Assembly (NCBI GenBank): GCA_021018815.1
Contig: JAITYX010000010.1
Coordinates: 4,836,001 to 4,900,000 of the forward strand
Reading direction: 5' to 3'
DNA length: 64,000 nucleotides
Source of the DNA: Talinum fruticosum
Lineage: Eukaryota > Streptophyta > Magnoliopsida > Caryophyllales > Talinaceae
The notes beneath the pieces were generated by a model that saw nothing but the letters and a program-made list of their open reading frames with translations, ran no database searches and had not been told where the DNA came from. The position numbers and the translations under genes were made by a program. This document shows, one piece after another, positions 54,494 to 64,000 of the stretch. Each line of letters opens with the position of its first letter. The stretch's first letter is position 1.

Positions 54494-56836
54494 ATGTCTC
54501 AAAGGCGTGCCCGCCCTATTAGGAGGACAAGAGACGAGGGCCTTATCCACGATAGCATCTTCAACTAAGATTTTATTGTATTTCATTTTTTAGAAGGGTA
54601 TCGTTCGGAGTAGCGGTGCCATTACCAATTTTATCGAGACCTTCAAGGAGAGGAACTACCCTTTGGAGCAAATCATGACTAGTGTCGGGTTTGGCCCTCT
54701 TTTCCTTGCTTTAAGTCGATTTGCGACCAAAAAGAACATGACTCTACCCGAGGCATTAGCGAACGGTTCTGGGATACTATTAATATTTTTCATCTCCCAT
54801 TTAGGGAAATGACCATTACACCTCTCGATTTCATTGTTTTTATGGGAACCCCTAGTTTACAATTGGGACTTATATAAGAACCGTGACTATTTACGTCACC
54901 TCTTTTGTTCCATAGCAAGCTGATTTCCTTGGGCCAACTACTTCAAATATTCCATTCTTTTCAAGACTTTTGAGAATGTTGAGTTGTGGGCTCAACACAG
55001 TCCACAACAATAAGTCCGAATAGTGCTTGCTCTCATATTAAACATGTCCATTTTTTCATACCAAGGTTCTAAAGTACATGTCCACTATTTGGTGAACTTG
55101 GTGAACTTAGATAAAATTAAAGACCACAATTAGGGCGTGCCCACATACAATTTTCTCATAAGAGGCTTGCGTTTTGAGGCTAGGCACACAATGACCAAGA
55201 AGGACTTGCAAAATTACATGCCTTTGTACGGTTTGTGGATGGTCATCGAGGTATGCTCGTCCCTCTTTTAGTCTCTAAAATATTTATCTTGTGTAGATAA
55301 GAATCTTACTTGTGTTGTAAACTTGCAGCCACGGTTGTATGAATACTTTCCCAAATTTTCATCGGGTTTAAGAAATCACCCTTCTTTTCGAGCTTCGGTG
55401 GCATGGGCTAAAGTACTTGGAATCACCTCCTTCAGGTCGTCTCTCAACAACGTGGCCACGGTATGTCACTTTTATACTTTAAAGTTTGAGTTAATATGGT
55501 CCAGAATTTTTTACTTTTCAGCCAAAATTTTCGCCCTGACTCACCGCCCGTGGTGAGCCTCTCGGTTGTGGCCGTTGTGTGGCCAATACAGCGCATCGAC
55601 CGTGCTTTGCTACCCAATTTTGCTAGTTTTGGCTTGTAGCTTCATGATTCCTGCGTGTATAGGCCAACTTTCATCCTTGGACCCAAATTCAGCTTCCTTC
55701 GAACCTTAAAGTTGCAAGAGAGTTAAGTGAGAGACGAATTTCATTTGAGGGTCAATTCAATTTCTATTGTTACTTTGGTGAGCGGGTTATACAACAAATC
55801 TGCTATAATACTTGGCCATCTTTCGTTCCCCAAGATCCACCATAGATCATGTTTTACTTTCCCTCAATAACCCAAGAGGAGTAAGAAGAAACAACCAATT
55901 GGTACCTTTGTACACGGTTCTTGGATGCGGGGTCATCCTATGCTCAATACTTGGGACGAATCATGACTCGATCGGTAAGTCTCAATTTTCTCTTTTATGC
56001 AATTATATTTCTGGTATGGAAATGAACTTTATCTCTATAGCTTCTCCTGGGTGTCTATATTCCGACTCTTAAGGTCGACATGTCTCAACTTACGGGGTCC
56101 CCATGTATTATTAGGATTCTGGAGCTTCTTGAGTTTGAATGTGTATGGCATCCGCTCCCGAAGAACTCAAAAGGGGTAAGAGTATTATGCACTTTTACTT
56201 TTAGTTTAATGCTAAAAGTGTCTTACTAACATGATGAATTTATACTACGATTAGGAGCAATCTCGAAAAATGGCTATCGAATTCTAGTCTACCCTTAAGG
56301 CATTCAAAGATTTATTTACCGATCGGGTGTTCCGATCGTTTTGGGTGAACCTAGTTAGTTAATGTGCTAGCTCATGAGCTCTTAGTATATGTGCTAATCA
56401 CTCTTTCACTTTTGTAGGATCGTCGAGATTTCCTTGGCAGCTACGAGACTTAAGCTCGTGCCACTAGCCAACAAATCTTGTCCGGTAGTACCATTAGAGT
56501 CGGTTCTTCATGACGTTCACCCCGACGCTCCCATGGTCGCAGTGCTTATGAAGCGGGGCCAAGTACTTCTGCACCGGGCCTGGTTCATATGATGTTGAGG
56601 CTAGTTCTTCAAAGACCGGCATGGATGTTATACCTTTACAGGCGCTCGATCCTTATAGCAACCCATGTGATTTTCATTGGATGTCATATAGTGGGCCTTA
56701 TTATGAGGCATCCCAACCGACTTGGGACTGCGAGGCCGGTTCTTCACAAGCTGCAGGAGAGCGGCGAGTTTTAACCTCGATCTTAGAATATATCAACAAT
56801 TATGCCTTCGACGATGCCGTCAATGATAAAGATTAA
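54494..56836 (+). pseudogene. Antisense accessory gene with plant mobile domain, multi-intron (Tat-3)
   Basis: Start ATG 54494 opens MSQRRARPIRRTRDEG. The text at 54780-54870 (ERFWDT...IFHLPFREMTITPLDFIVFMG) fits the core signature of the plant mobile domain (aminotransferase-like, as in MAIN/MAIL1), with a long middle region and LYEYFPKF near 55330. Five candidate introns have GT-AG borders: 55252-55328, 55461-55521, 55975-56040, 56176-56254 and 56345-56417. All are 61-79 bases, and joining the first gives LWMVIEPRLYEYFPKF. A last exon runs to 56836 (LEYINNYAFDDAVN). Exons carry stops and frameshifts. PMD genes are known passengers of plant gypsy elements; the function inside the element is unknown. 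Confidence 0.72.
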
Positions 56837-57237
56837 ATAACCACTTGTAGGGCACTTAATACCGTTAATATTAATGTATTTTGTGCTATTTGACTTTATG
56901 CAATGAGATAAGTGCAAAGCCTCAATTCTAAAAATGCTTTCTTTAGTTATATCATGTAAAAAAATTCAAAGACGTATTCGAAAAACATTGCACTAGCCCT
57001 CGTTCTCCCCAAAAGAAAATAAAAGAAAGGAAATTGGAAATGGTAAGTTGTATGGCCATAAATAATTGGGCTTAAAAAAATGAGCCTTGAGTAGAAACCG
57101 ACTCGCTTGTAGAAAGTGCTCGGATCAAGAGAAAAGCAAGGAACCGCCGGTCCGGCCGGTGCCAGCCAACGTGCGGTTTGGGCTTTGGTAGGCAGCAGCG
57201 ACGTAAGTGAGGAGGACTATGGTCCTAAAAAATCCAT

Positions 57238-57246
57238 TATAAATAG
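57238..57246 (+). promoter_or_regulatory. TATA box of the second antisense accessory gene (Tat-3)
   Basis: TATAAATAG in the context ccattataaataggacc, about 400 bases before ATG 57634, on the strand opposite to pol. The stretch 56837-57237 has no gene that I can see. Assignment to the downstream gene is an inference. Confidence 0.5.
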
Positions 57247-57633
57247 GACCGGTGGCAGGTTTCCGGGAATTACACCTTTAGAATTCATTTACAACTCTTT
57301 GAAAATAGTCCCTAAAAATTTTGCAGTTTCCTCGTTTCTTTAATTCCCAAAAATGAATTTCATTACTCGAATTAACTCTGCTAGATGCATGAGATGAACG
57401 ATGTAGACAAGGCTAGGGTTGTCAAATTACAGAGCTAAATAATTTGTTAAGCATTAGGCGGTAAGGATCCACTCGGACTTTATTGAGGGGTGCAATGGCC
57501 TTCAGTGATCATGAATATCACGTATTCAAGTTCGGGGATAATGAATTGTCTCCCCTTCTTGAAGAGTTCTATCTTATTCTAAGCATTTATCAACATCGAA
57601 CCAGACACTGTAGTTCCTTCCCCATCAACCAAC

Positions 57634-58908
57634 ATGGCAGGAACCTATAAACATTTACTAAGTCTAAATAACAAGAATCCGAGGTGGTTTCTAGTCGGGG
57701 ACAAAGTTAGTCTCACTAACTCCGATGTCTCACTTCCGTTCTATATATGCCTCGGGACCGATGCTTATTCAAACGCGTCGGGCCATTATCACATGTGTAA
57801 TAGGTGGCTTCCTGTTGGTGGGAGGCCATAAGGTTTTCGCGCTCGCTTTGTTGCTCGAACATCATTGAACAATTGGGGATTACGGTTCCCTAACTACTTC
57901 GATAATTGTAGAAACTATCCTGGGGCTAGACCGAATGGAAGCATATCCAAACGAGGACTTCACATGCAGCCCCCTATTGTTGTAGGTAAGCAATAATAAA
58001 ATGTTCGGGAACAAGCCATTAGGGCCGGAAGGGCGGCGCCGGCCAAGGGAAGGTCGTCCAGGCATCGACGAGCTCAAAAAGCTCTTAGCTTTTCCCATTT
58101 TCTCTCTTTTTATTATTTTGAATTTGCTCATATTGGGCCACAAATTAGGATAAATCTGGCCATACAAGACACTAATAATTTTGTTTTTATCCGTGTTACA
58201 CGGATCTAACTTGTGGAGTACTTTGAGATGGTGCGGGAACCCGAAAAACCGAGATGAGTACCTTGCTACCCAATTTTGTCAGCAACAGCGGCTTACTTTG
58301 CTTAGTGAGAGGGAAGTATCCTCGTGTGAGACTTGGTTTAGGGCTGGACGTCCTATCATATGGTAAATTGAGCACTAAAGGGTATCCTAATTTAGGACAC
58401 ATACCGAGAGACGTCCTTTTGTACGTTTGTTTGGATTTGAAACCAGTATATATTTTTCCCAAACCATGCAATGCGAAAAATAAGACGAGTCCAGGATATC
58501 CCCTACCTGGATTATATCGCTTCTCCTTCCTTTCATAATTTCGATAACGCGAGGAGGGTACCTACGTGGGCTGAATATTGGATTAACTCTGCCTTGGTTA
58601 CTGAAACTTATAGACAAACAATCTACTACTATCTTTGGATTTTATCCGGAATGGATAAGGGAGACCGATCCTGAAAGACGCAAAGCACTTAAGACTCGAG
58701 TACTCGATTAAAGAGGAGGTGTTCCTACAGTTGCACCCCTTCAAATTCGTGAGGTGGTCCTGCAGATTGATGAACGGGCTCGTCAAAGAGAGGTAGAAGC
58801 TAAGAAGGAAGAAGACAAAAGGGCTCGTAGGATTGAGGAACTAAAAGGCGAACCCATGGAGATGCAGTTGAGTCTAGCGACTCAAAAGGGAAAAATAAAT
58901 ATTGACTA
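57634..58908 (+). pseudogene. Second antisense accessory gene, unknown function (Tat-3)
   Basis: ATG 57634 opens MAGTYKHLLSLNNKNPRWF; conserved text continues as LTNSDVSLPFYICLGTDAY and HMCNRWLPVGGRP (to 57828). After a shift comes SLNNWGLRFPNYFDNCRNYP (57865-57925), then PPIVVG. A possible intron starts at about 57986 (GTAAGC); in Tat-2 an acceptor-like tatag at 36405-36409 marks its end. Further exons give NLGHIPRDVLLYVCLDLKPV (58385-58445), TWAEYWINSALVTETYRQTI (58565-58625) and a charged coiled-coil-like tail (58740-58905). Homologous to 36010-37113 in Tat-2. Family not recognised. 58909-59290 is AT-rich without a gene. Confidence 0.65.
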
Positions 58909-59289
58909 GGGCTTAGATTGGGAAGGAATAATTTAGGAAACTTTTTATTTTGCCTCTTTATAACATTTTATTTTTCAAGTAATATGCTTGTTATTTCCCT
59001 TTTAGCTATGTATTGGGGTAAGTAGTAGGTTTACCCTTTATTATTAATAAAGTAAAAAGTAAGTTTTATGCTCACTTTTATGCTTCATTAATTTTATTTT
59101 ATTGCTTACTTAAAGAAATTAATTAATAATTGGACAGTCTAAAAATGGATAGCCCTAAAAATAATTAAACGCTAAAAATAAAACATCAGCCGAAGGGGTA
59201 TATTGACTCGGCCAAGGCCGTGGCCTAATTGGGCTAGGCTTGGAAAAAGGCTAAAACCGTTTAGTATTATGCTAAATGTAATATTTTTC

Positions 59290-60330
59290 AATTGATCCAA
59301 GTTAGTGTACTCGAAGCACTTCTTCTCCATCTAAATCCGTAAGTTTGATTGCTCCTCCCGGCGATATTTGACCGAGTATGAATGGGTCCCGCCAATTAGC
59401 CCTAAATTTTCCTCTAGGGTCCTAAATTGCGCTCTAATTTCCTTGAGGACCAAATCTCCGATTGGGCTAGGCTTGACTTTTTGTTGAATTCCCTTGATAT
59501 ACGCACCTAGTATATTTGAACATTATATAAAGCAAGCAAGCGTCTTTCATTTAGTAAGACTAACTCCTCATAACAAGGCTTTGGCCCATTATGCTTCAGG
59601 AATGTTACTTTCTGCCATGATTCGTAAAAACGGATGACAATTTCTAGTGGAAGGACTGTTTCAATGTCGTACGCTAGGTAGTAAGGGGTTGCTCCTGTTG
59701 CGGTTCTAATCGAGGTTCGATAGCTCCATAAAGTAAAGGGCAATTTATCGGGCCGCTTCTTGTAACTAACGACCATTTTCTCCACTATCTTTCTAATGTT
59801 TTTGTTAGCAACCTCGATCGCTCTATTGGTTTGAGGGCGATAGCGAGAAGACTTATGATGATTGATCTTGTACTTGTCTACTATACCTTCTACCGCTTTC
59901 TTGAAGTGACTACCAATGTCACTAATCGGTTCATGTGGTATTCCATATCAACGAGATGATGTTATGAGTGATGAATTTTACAACATGTTTGGATGTTGTC
60001 TTCACATAGGATGCTACTTCTACCCACTTGGTGAAGTAATCAATTGCTACTAACACAAATTCATGATGCCCATTCCTTTAGAGGTCACTTTATCGATGAT
60101 GTCTATGCCCCAAACCGAGAATAGCCAGGGCAATACAAGTGTTGTTAAAAAGGGAGGTGGTTGGTGCTGCAGGTTTGCATACACTTGACACTTGTGACAT
60201 CTTTTAACAAACTCATGATAATCTACAGCAATGGTTAACCAATAATACCCTAATCTCTGAATTTTCTAAACCAACATTCTTCTATTCATATGAGATCCAC
60301 ATTCCCAACCATCAATGTCGAGTCATTAAG
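59290..60330 (-). pseudogene. Gypsy integrase (Tat-3)
   Basis: Minus-strand 59507-59785 reads MEKMVVSYKKRPDKLPFTLW then TSIRTATGATPYYLAYDIET and CYEELVLLNERRLLALYNVQ, the Tat integrase middle and C-terminal part. Upstream (59785-60000), shifted frames show the SDIGSHFKKAVEG-like region equivalent to ISDHGSHF of Tat-2, and the zinc region lies at about 60180-60330. Stops and shifts throughout. Confidence 0.87.
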
Positions 60331-60599
60331 CGCTCCGCTTTGTGTTGATTGACACAAACTAAGCTAATTCCTATGCTCGGTCTTCTTGTACAATTGTTCT
60401 TAATTTATGAAAACTATGCAACTAACATTAGGATAGCTCGTTGGGCTCTAGATGTGGAGTCCAATGGTTATTCTTGGCTTTGTAAGTATCGGTAGATGTC
60501 ATGGTACTAACTAGTTTGTTCGATACTAGATACTTCTAATGCGTATATGTACGTAGATTGACTTTTCCATTCTATATGAATGGGCATTGAATTAATGCC

Positions 60600-60910
60600 C
60601 TATAGATATTGATCATGGATGTAATTTGGCTAGGGCATCCGCGAATTGATTGTCATCCCTTGGAAGGTAAGTGTAAGATATGTTGTCGAAATGTTTTGCC
60701 AACTCCATCAAATGTGCTTGGTAGGGTTCTAAGGCTTCACTACATACCTGCCATTTATGTGAAATCTAATTGATGATCAAACTTGAGTTGCTGCAGACCC
60801 AGCACGTTCTTGGCTCCTATTTCTATGGTCGCTTGGAGTCGGGTAATATATGCCTCATATTCCGCAAAGCATTGTTGGTGACATCAAAATCCAATTTAAC
60901 CGAGATGGGA
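60600..60910 (-). pseudogene. Second (archaeal-type) RNase H (Tat-3)
   Basis: Degenerate counterpart of 38850-39245 in Tat-2: QAHLMELAKHFDNIS-like text at about 60670-60720, LIINxISHKWQ-like at 60745-60785, and YAEYEAYITRLQAT-like text at 60825-60865. This extra RNase H supports the Tat lineage. Broken. Confidence 0.75.
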
Positions 60911-61059
60911 TTATGTGTTCCCTCCGGCAAGACTAAAAGGATCCCTACTCCAAAGCCCTTCGATTGGAAGCGCCATCAAAGTACATTAAGCATACATCAA
61001 CTTCTACTTGTAAGATGCCCTCATATGGACAGATCTAGTTGTGCTTTAGTCATTGGTAA

Positions 61060-61370
61060 ATCAGCTAGGAATTTTGATACTATTCTCCCCTTAATTTCCT
61101 TTTATTGGATGTACATGAGTTCAAACTCCGATAACACGACCATCCATCTAGCTATTTTGCTACTGATAGTTGGTTGTTCCAAAATGTACTTGATGAGGTC
61201 CATTGGCGCTACTACTTGTACCGTGTGGGCCAGCATGTAGTGTCTAAGCTTCTTGGTGGCCCAAACTAAAGCCAACGATGTCTTCTCGGAAGGGGTATAT
61301 CGAATCTTATAATTTAAGAATTTATTGCATAGATAATACATCGTGTGCTCCTCTTTTTCTTCCCGTTAAG
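61060..61370 (-). pseudogene. Gypsy RNase H (Tat-3)
   Basis: Minus-strand 61102-61341: MYYLCNKFLNYKIRYTPSEK, LALVWATKKLRHYMLAHTVQ, MDLIKYILEQPTISSKIARW and VLSEFELMYIQ, a standard gypsy RNase H in good repair. It continues from RT in a neighbouring frame. Confidence 0.9.
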
Positions 61371-62480
61371 CTAACATGGCTCCCATTGCGAGTCTCGTTG
61401 TGGCGAGGTATAAGAGCAATGGTTTTTTACGTTGGAGCAGAATTAGAACTGGTACATTGGTCAAATATTCCTTAACCTTCTCGAATGTTGTTTGGCGCTC
61501 TTCATCCCAAATAGGCTTAGCTCCCTTTTTAAGCTTCTTGAAGATGGGTTCACATACCATAATCAATTTTGATATTGAACGAATAATATACCGCAAACGC
61601 CTCGAAAGCCTCGTATTTCCTTCTCTCGTCTTCGGCGGTGGTATCTCCATGATGGCTTTGATCTTTGATGGATCAACTTCAATTCCTCTAAGAATAACCA
61701 TATTGCCTAACAATCTACCTAAGGTTACCCCCAAAGGCACACTTCTATGGGTTAAGGCGTATGTTATATTTTCGTAGTCTTTTTAAGAATTTCCTAAGGC
61801 TAGGTAGGTGCCCTGCGCTATCCTTAGACTTGATGATCATGTTGTCGGTGTAAACTTCGACTTCTTTATGTATAATGTCATGTAGCAACGTCGTGGTTGT
61901 TCTTTAATATGTGGCTCCATCATTTTTTAGTCCAAAAATCATCACAACATAACAATACGTCCCCCTTTGAGTGATGAAGGTCATTTTTTTCATTGTCTTC
62001 TTTAGCCATCTTGACTTGGTTATATTCGGCATAACCATCCATGAATCGGGGTAAGGCATGACCAGCCGTGTTGTCAACTAAAATGTCTATATGGGTAATG
62101 GAAAGTCATCCTTGGGGCTTTCCTTATTTAAATCTCTCGAGGTCGACGCACGTCCTAAACCCGCCATCTTTCTTCCAAACTAGGACTATATTTGCTACCC
62201 ACTAAGGGTAGTGAACCACCTTAATAAATCCAGACTTCTAGTTACTTTTGAAATTCTTCTTTGATCTTTAGTGCCCACTTAGGTTTCATCCTTCTAAGCT
62301 TTTGCTTAACTTGCTCAACATCTTCGTAGATTTGAATTTTATTTTCGGCTATGTTGTGATCTATCCTCGACATGTATTTGTAGGACCATGCAAAGACATC
62401 TTACGTAAGGAGCGAAGTAAATTGCTTCAACTCTTCGAGATTCAGCTTTTTCTCAATTTTAACTTCTTGAGGGTGATCTA
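61366..62480 (-). pseudogene. Gypsy reverse transcriptase (Tat-3)
   Basis: N-terminal text VKQKLRRMKPKWALKIKEEF lies at about 62250-62310. VxNIVLVWKKDGGF and THIDILVDNTAGHALPRFMD follow (62040-62200), then the catalytic site, here YTDN instead of YVDD (61841-61852). The clean C-terminal part (61366-61740) has GVTLGRLLGNMVILRGIEVD, KIKAIMEIPPPKTREGN and CEPIFKKLKKGAKPIWDEER. These blocks are characteristic of Tat elements. The changed catalytic Asp and frameshifts inactivate it. Confidence 0.9.
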
Positions 62481-62567
62481 CATACCTTAAGTTAATGTTG
62501 TTATTGTTTCCTCTATTATTGGTAAGCAATTTTCATGATCTTCTATAACTTTTATTAGTTCTTTAGA

Positions 62568-62976
62568 GCCCGAAGCTTGACCGAGTTGTGTCCGAACCTT
62601 GACTACTGTTTGGGCCTCGAAGCTCAACCGAGGTGTGTCCGAACCTTGATCGCTACTGGGCCCGAAGCTCGACCGAGGTGTGTCCGAACCTCAATCGCTA
62701 TCGGGCCTAAAGCTCGACTAAGTTGTCCGAACCTTGACCACCGATGGGCCCGAAGCTCGACTAAGGTGTCCGAACCTTGATCGTTGTTGGGCCCGAAGCT
62801 CGACCGAGTTATGTTTGAACCTTGACCGCTACTAAGCCCGAAGCTCGACCGAGTTATGTCCGAACCTTGACCGTTGTTGGGCCCGAAGCTCGACCGAGTT
62901 GTGTCCGAATCTTGACCGCTATTGGGCTCGAAGCTCGACCGATTTGTGTTTGAACCTTGACCGTTGTTGGGCTCGA
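62568..62976. repeat. 45-bp minisatellite, nine copies, 15 residues per unit on the minus strand
   Basis: Unit gcccgaagctcgaccgagtt...gaccgttgttgg occurs nine times with lengths 43-46 bases. On the minus strand an open frame (62624-62983) reads it as a 15-residue repeat of the form SFGPNNGQGSDITRS. Two shorter units shift the frame in the left part. It lies between RT and the leader of Tat-3, where gag and protease would be expected. Confidence 0.92.
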
Positions 62977-64000
62977 GATTCAACTTCTATCCATTTTCGT
63001 CGGAATAGGAACGGATGCTTATCTTTATATAGAAATTCTTACCTAGACTTGGTCATTGGATGACCCGAAGTCTCCTTGCTTGAAAATATGATGTTCGATG
63101 AGGTGATATGCCTCATTCGAAATTTGAGCTTTTAGTTTGTGTGCTAATAGCTCCTTTGTAAGTGAGACGATTTGTGTCTCCTCCCGAGTATTCTTGGTGT
63201 TGTTGTAGTTGTATAACCCTTTCGATCTTGAGCCCCCACGTTCTTCTTGGGTGCTTGTATCTAACTCTTCTTGAATGTTGGAGTGTTGGTGAACTTTGAT
63301 TAGCTAATGGCGCGGAAAATCCTCTTTGAAGGTGACGGTGTCGATGACCTCCTTGATGTTGATCTAATGCTCGATGCTTCTTGATGTGGCTTGATGCTCG
63401 ATGCTGCTTGATTGAATAATTCCTTGTAGGATGCTTTGTTATTTGATTTTTGTATTTTAGTAGTTTAACACATGCGAAGGAGATGAATGCAAGACTCAAT
63501 TCTAAGAACAAATGCATTCTTTTATTAAGATGATGCAAAAAGTTCAAAAAGACACGAGAGAAAAAAATGCACTTTAGCGCGTACTCCCTAAAGTAAAGCC
63601 TAAAGAAGGGTAAGACGTTCGAACTGCGATGTACTATTGCCGACGATGAACCGTGATCCCGACAGTATGATGCTGAATTTGACCTAGGCACACTTCTTGA
63701 TGATTCGATGCATTTTCCCGATGGGTTTATGCTCCTTTGGGTAGGGCAAAGTGGTTTTTATTTTGGATTTGGGAAATTAGAAGTGGAAATTGGGATCAAA
63801 ATAAGGCTTAAGGCCGGACCTCGTGCGCTTCCTACATATCCACTATAGCGAAAATCGGGCCTTCGTAATTCAAAATGGAAGTAATTGGGTTTGGTTTTTT
63901 TAATTTTTGGAAAGAAGGAAAGGGAAATACAATGGACAAGGAAAAGGGACAAAGCAAATAGAATAGATATGAAAAAGGAAAATGCAGGCTTTATTTGCAT
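62977..64000 (-). other. 5' leader region of Tat-3, continuing beyond the window
   Basis: From about 63306 to the right edge it matches 5280-5960 of Tat-1 (shared ttgcttgattgaataattcctt, attcttttattaagatgatg and ttcgaactgcgatgta stretches). The minus-strand frames here (63113-63691, 63758-64000) have low-complexity content, overlap leader sequence that is non-coding in Tat-1, and show no gag motif. I therefore do not call them genes. 62977-63305 holds nothing recognisable. Confidence 0.6.

Larger units (their letters stand above)
51783..64000 (-). mobile_element. Tat-3: Ty3/gypsy Tat/Retand-type retrotransposon, 5' end beyond the window
   Basis: Minus-strand element with 3' LTR (51783-53715), two antisense accessory genes (plus strand, 54352-56836 and 57238-58908), integrase, second RNase H, RNase H and RT (59290-62480), a 15-residue minisatellite (62568-62976) and 5' leader sequence (63000-64000) homologous to Tat-1. 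No gag or protease is visible between RT and leader. Its left end lies in the Tat-2 gag; its 5' LTR is outside the window. Confidence 0.88.

Noticed and set aside
63113..63691. 192-residue minus-strand frame as a possible gag
   Set aside because: No Gag motif. The homologous stretch in Tat-1 (5280-5760) is not open, so it is leader sequence.
1..64000. CRISPR arrays, bacterial operons, tRNA or rRNA genes
   Set aside because: No regular spacer-repeat arrays, no tRNA cloverleaf or rRNA sequence was seen. The content is plant transposable elements throughout.

Overview
The window looks like repeat-dense heterochromatin of a flowering plant, probably a eudicot. I see no intact host gene, tRNA, rRNA or CRISPR array. 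Almost every base can be assigned to nested transposable elements. Seven LTR retrotransposon copies fall into two families: Ty1/copia Sirevirus-type copies (called SIRE-A to SIRE-D here) and Ty3/gypsy Tat/Retand-type copies (Tat-1 to Tat-3). The rest is two hAT-like DNA elements, one MITE and one unclassified AT-rich insertion.

Layout. 1-5279: SIRE-A (minus), running off the left edge, with its 5' LTR at 3807-5279. 5280-10757: the 5' end of Tat-1 (minus): leader with tandem repeats, then an LTR at 7465-10757 that is itself split by hAT-2 (8687-9936). 10758-34729: the old plus-strand copy SIRE-C. It has lost both outer ends and was opened several times: SIRE-B (11776-24581) sits in its 5' LTR, a MITE in its integrase (27218-27740) and an AT-rich element in its RNase H (30138-32356). 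SIRE-B carries in its own 5' LTR a 2.4-kb hAT-like element (12523-14914) that holds a broken, intron-containing fragment of the host gene ORC1. 34730-51782: Tat-2 (minus), opened by the structurally complete SIRE-D (42449-51744, exact 5-bp target duplication). 51783-64000: Tat-3 (minus), inserted in the gag of Tat-2 only 33 bases from the SIRE-D insertion and running off the right edge.

How the parts work together. The SIRE copies share the plan LTR, Met-tRNA primer site, gag, protease, integrase, reverse transcriptase, RNase H, env-like ORF, polypurine tract, LTR. The Tat copies have gag, protease, RT, RNase H, a second RNase H and integrase, and then, between pol and the 3' LTR, accessory genes on the opposite strand. 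All pol genes seen are broken by stops, frameshifts or lost catalytic residues, so nothing here looks autonomous.

The most notable items are: the ORC1 fragment captured by the hAT-like element; the antisense plant-mobile-domain gene of Tat-3, which has its own TATA box and several GT-AG intron candidates; a second antisense accessory gene of unknown function shared by Tat-2 and Tat-3; a 0.24-kb inverted duplication in the Tat-2 pol; a 15-residue minisatellite where Tat-3 should have gag and protease; and the unclassified AT-rich insertion. Domain borders in the broken polyproteins are approximate. LTR and insertion borders were read from terminal motifs, target duplications and comparison between copies.
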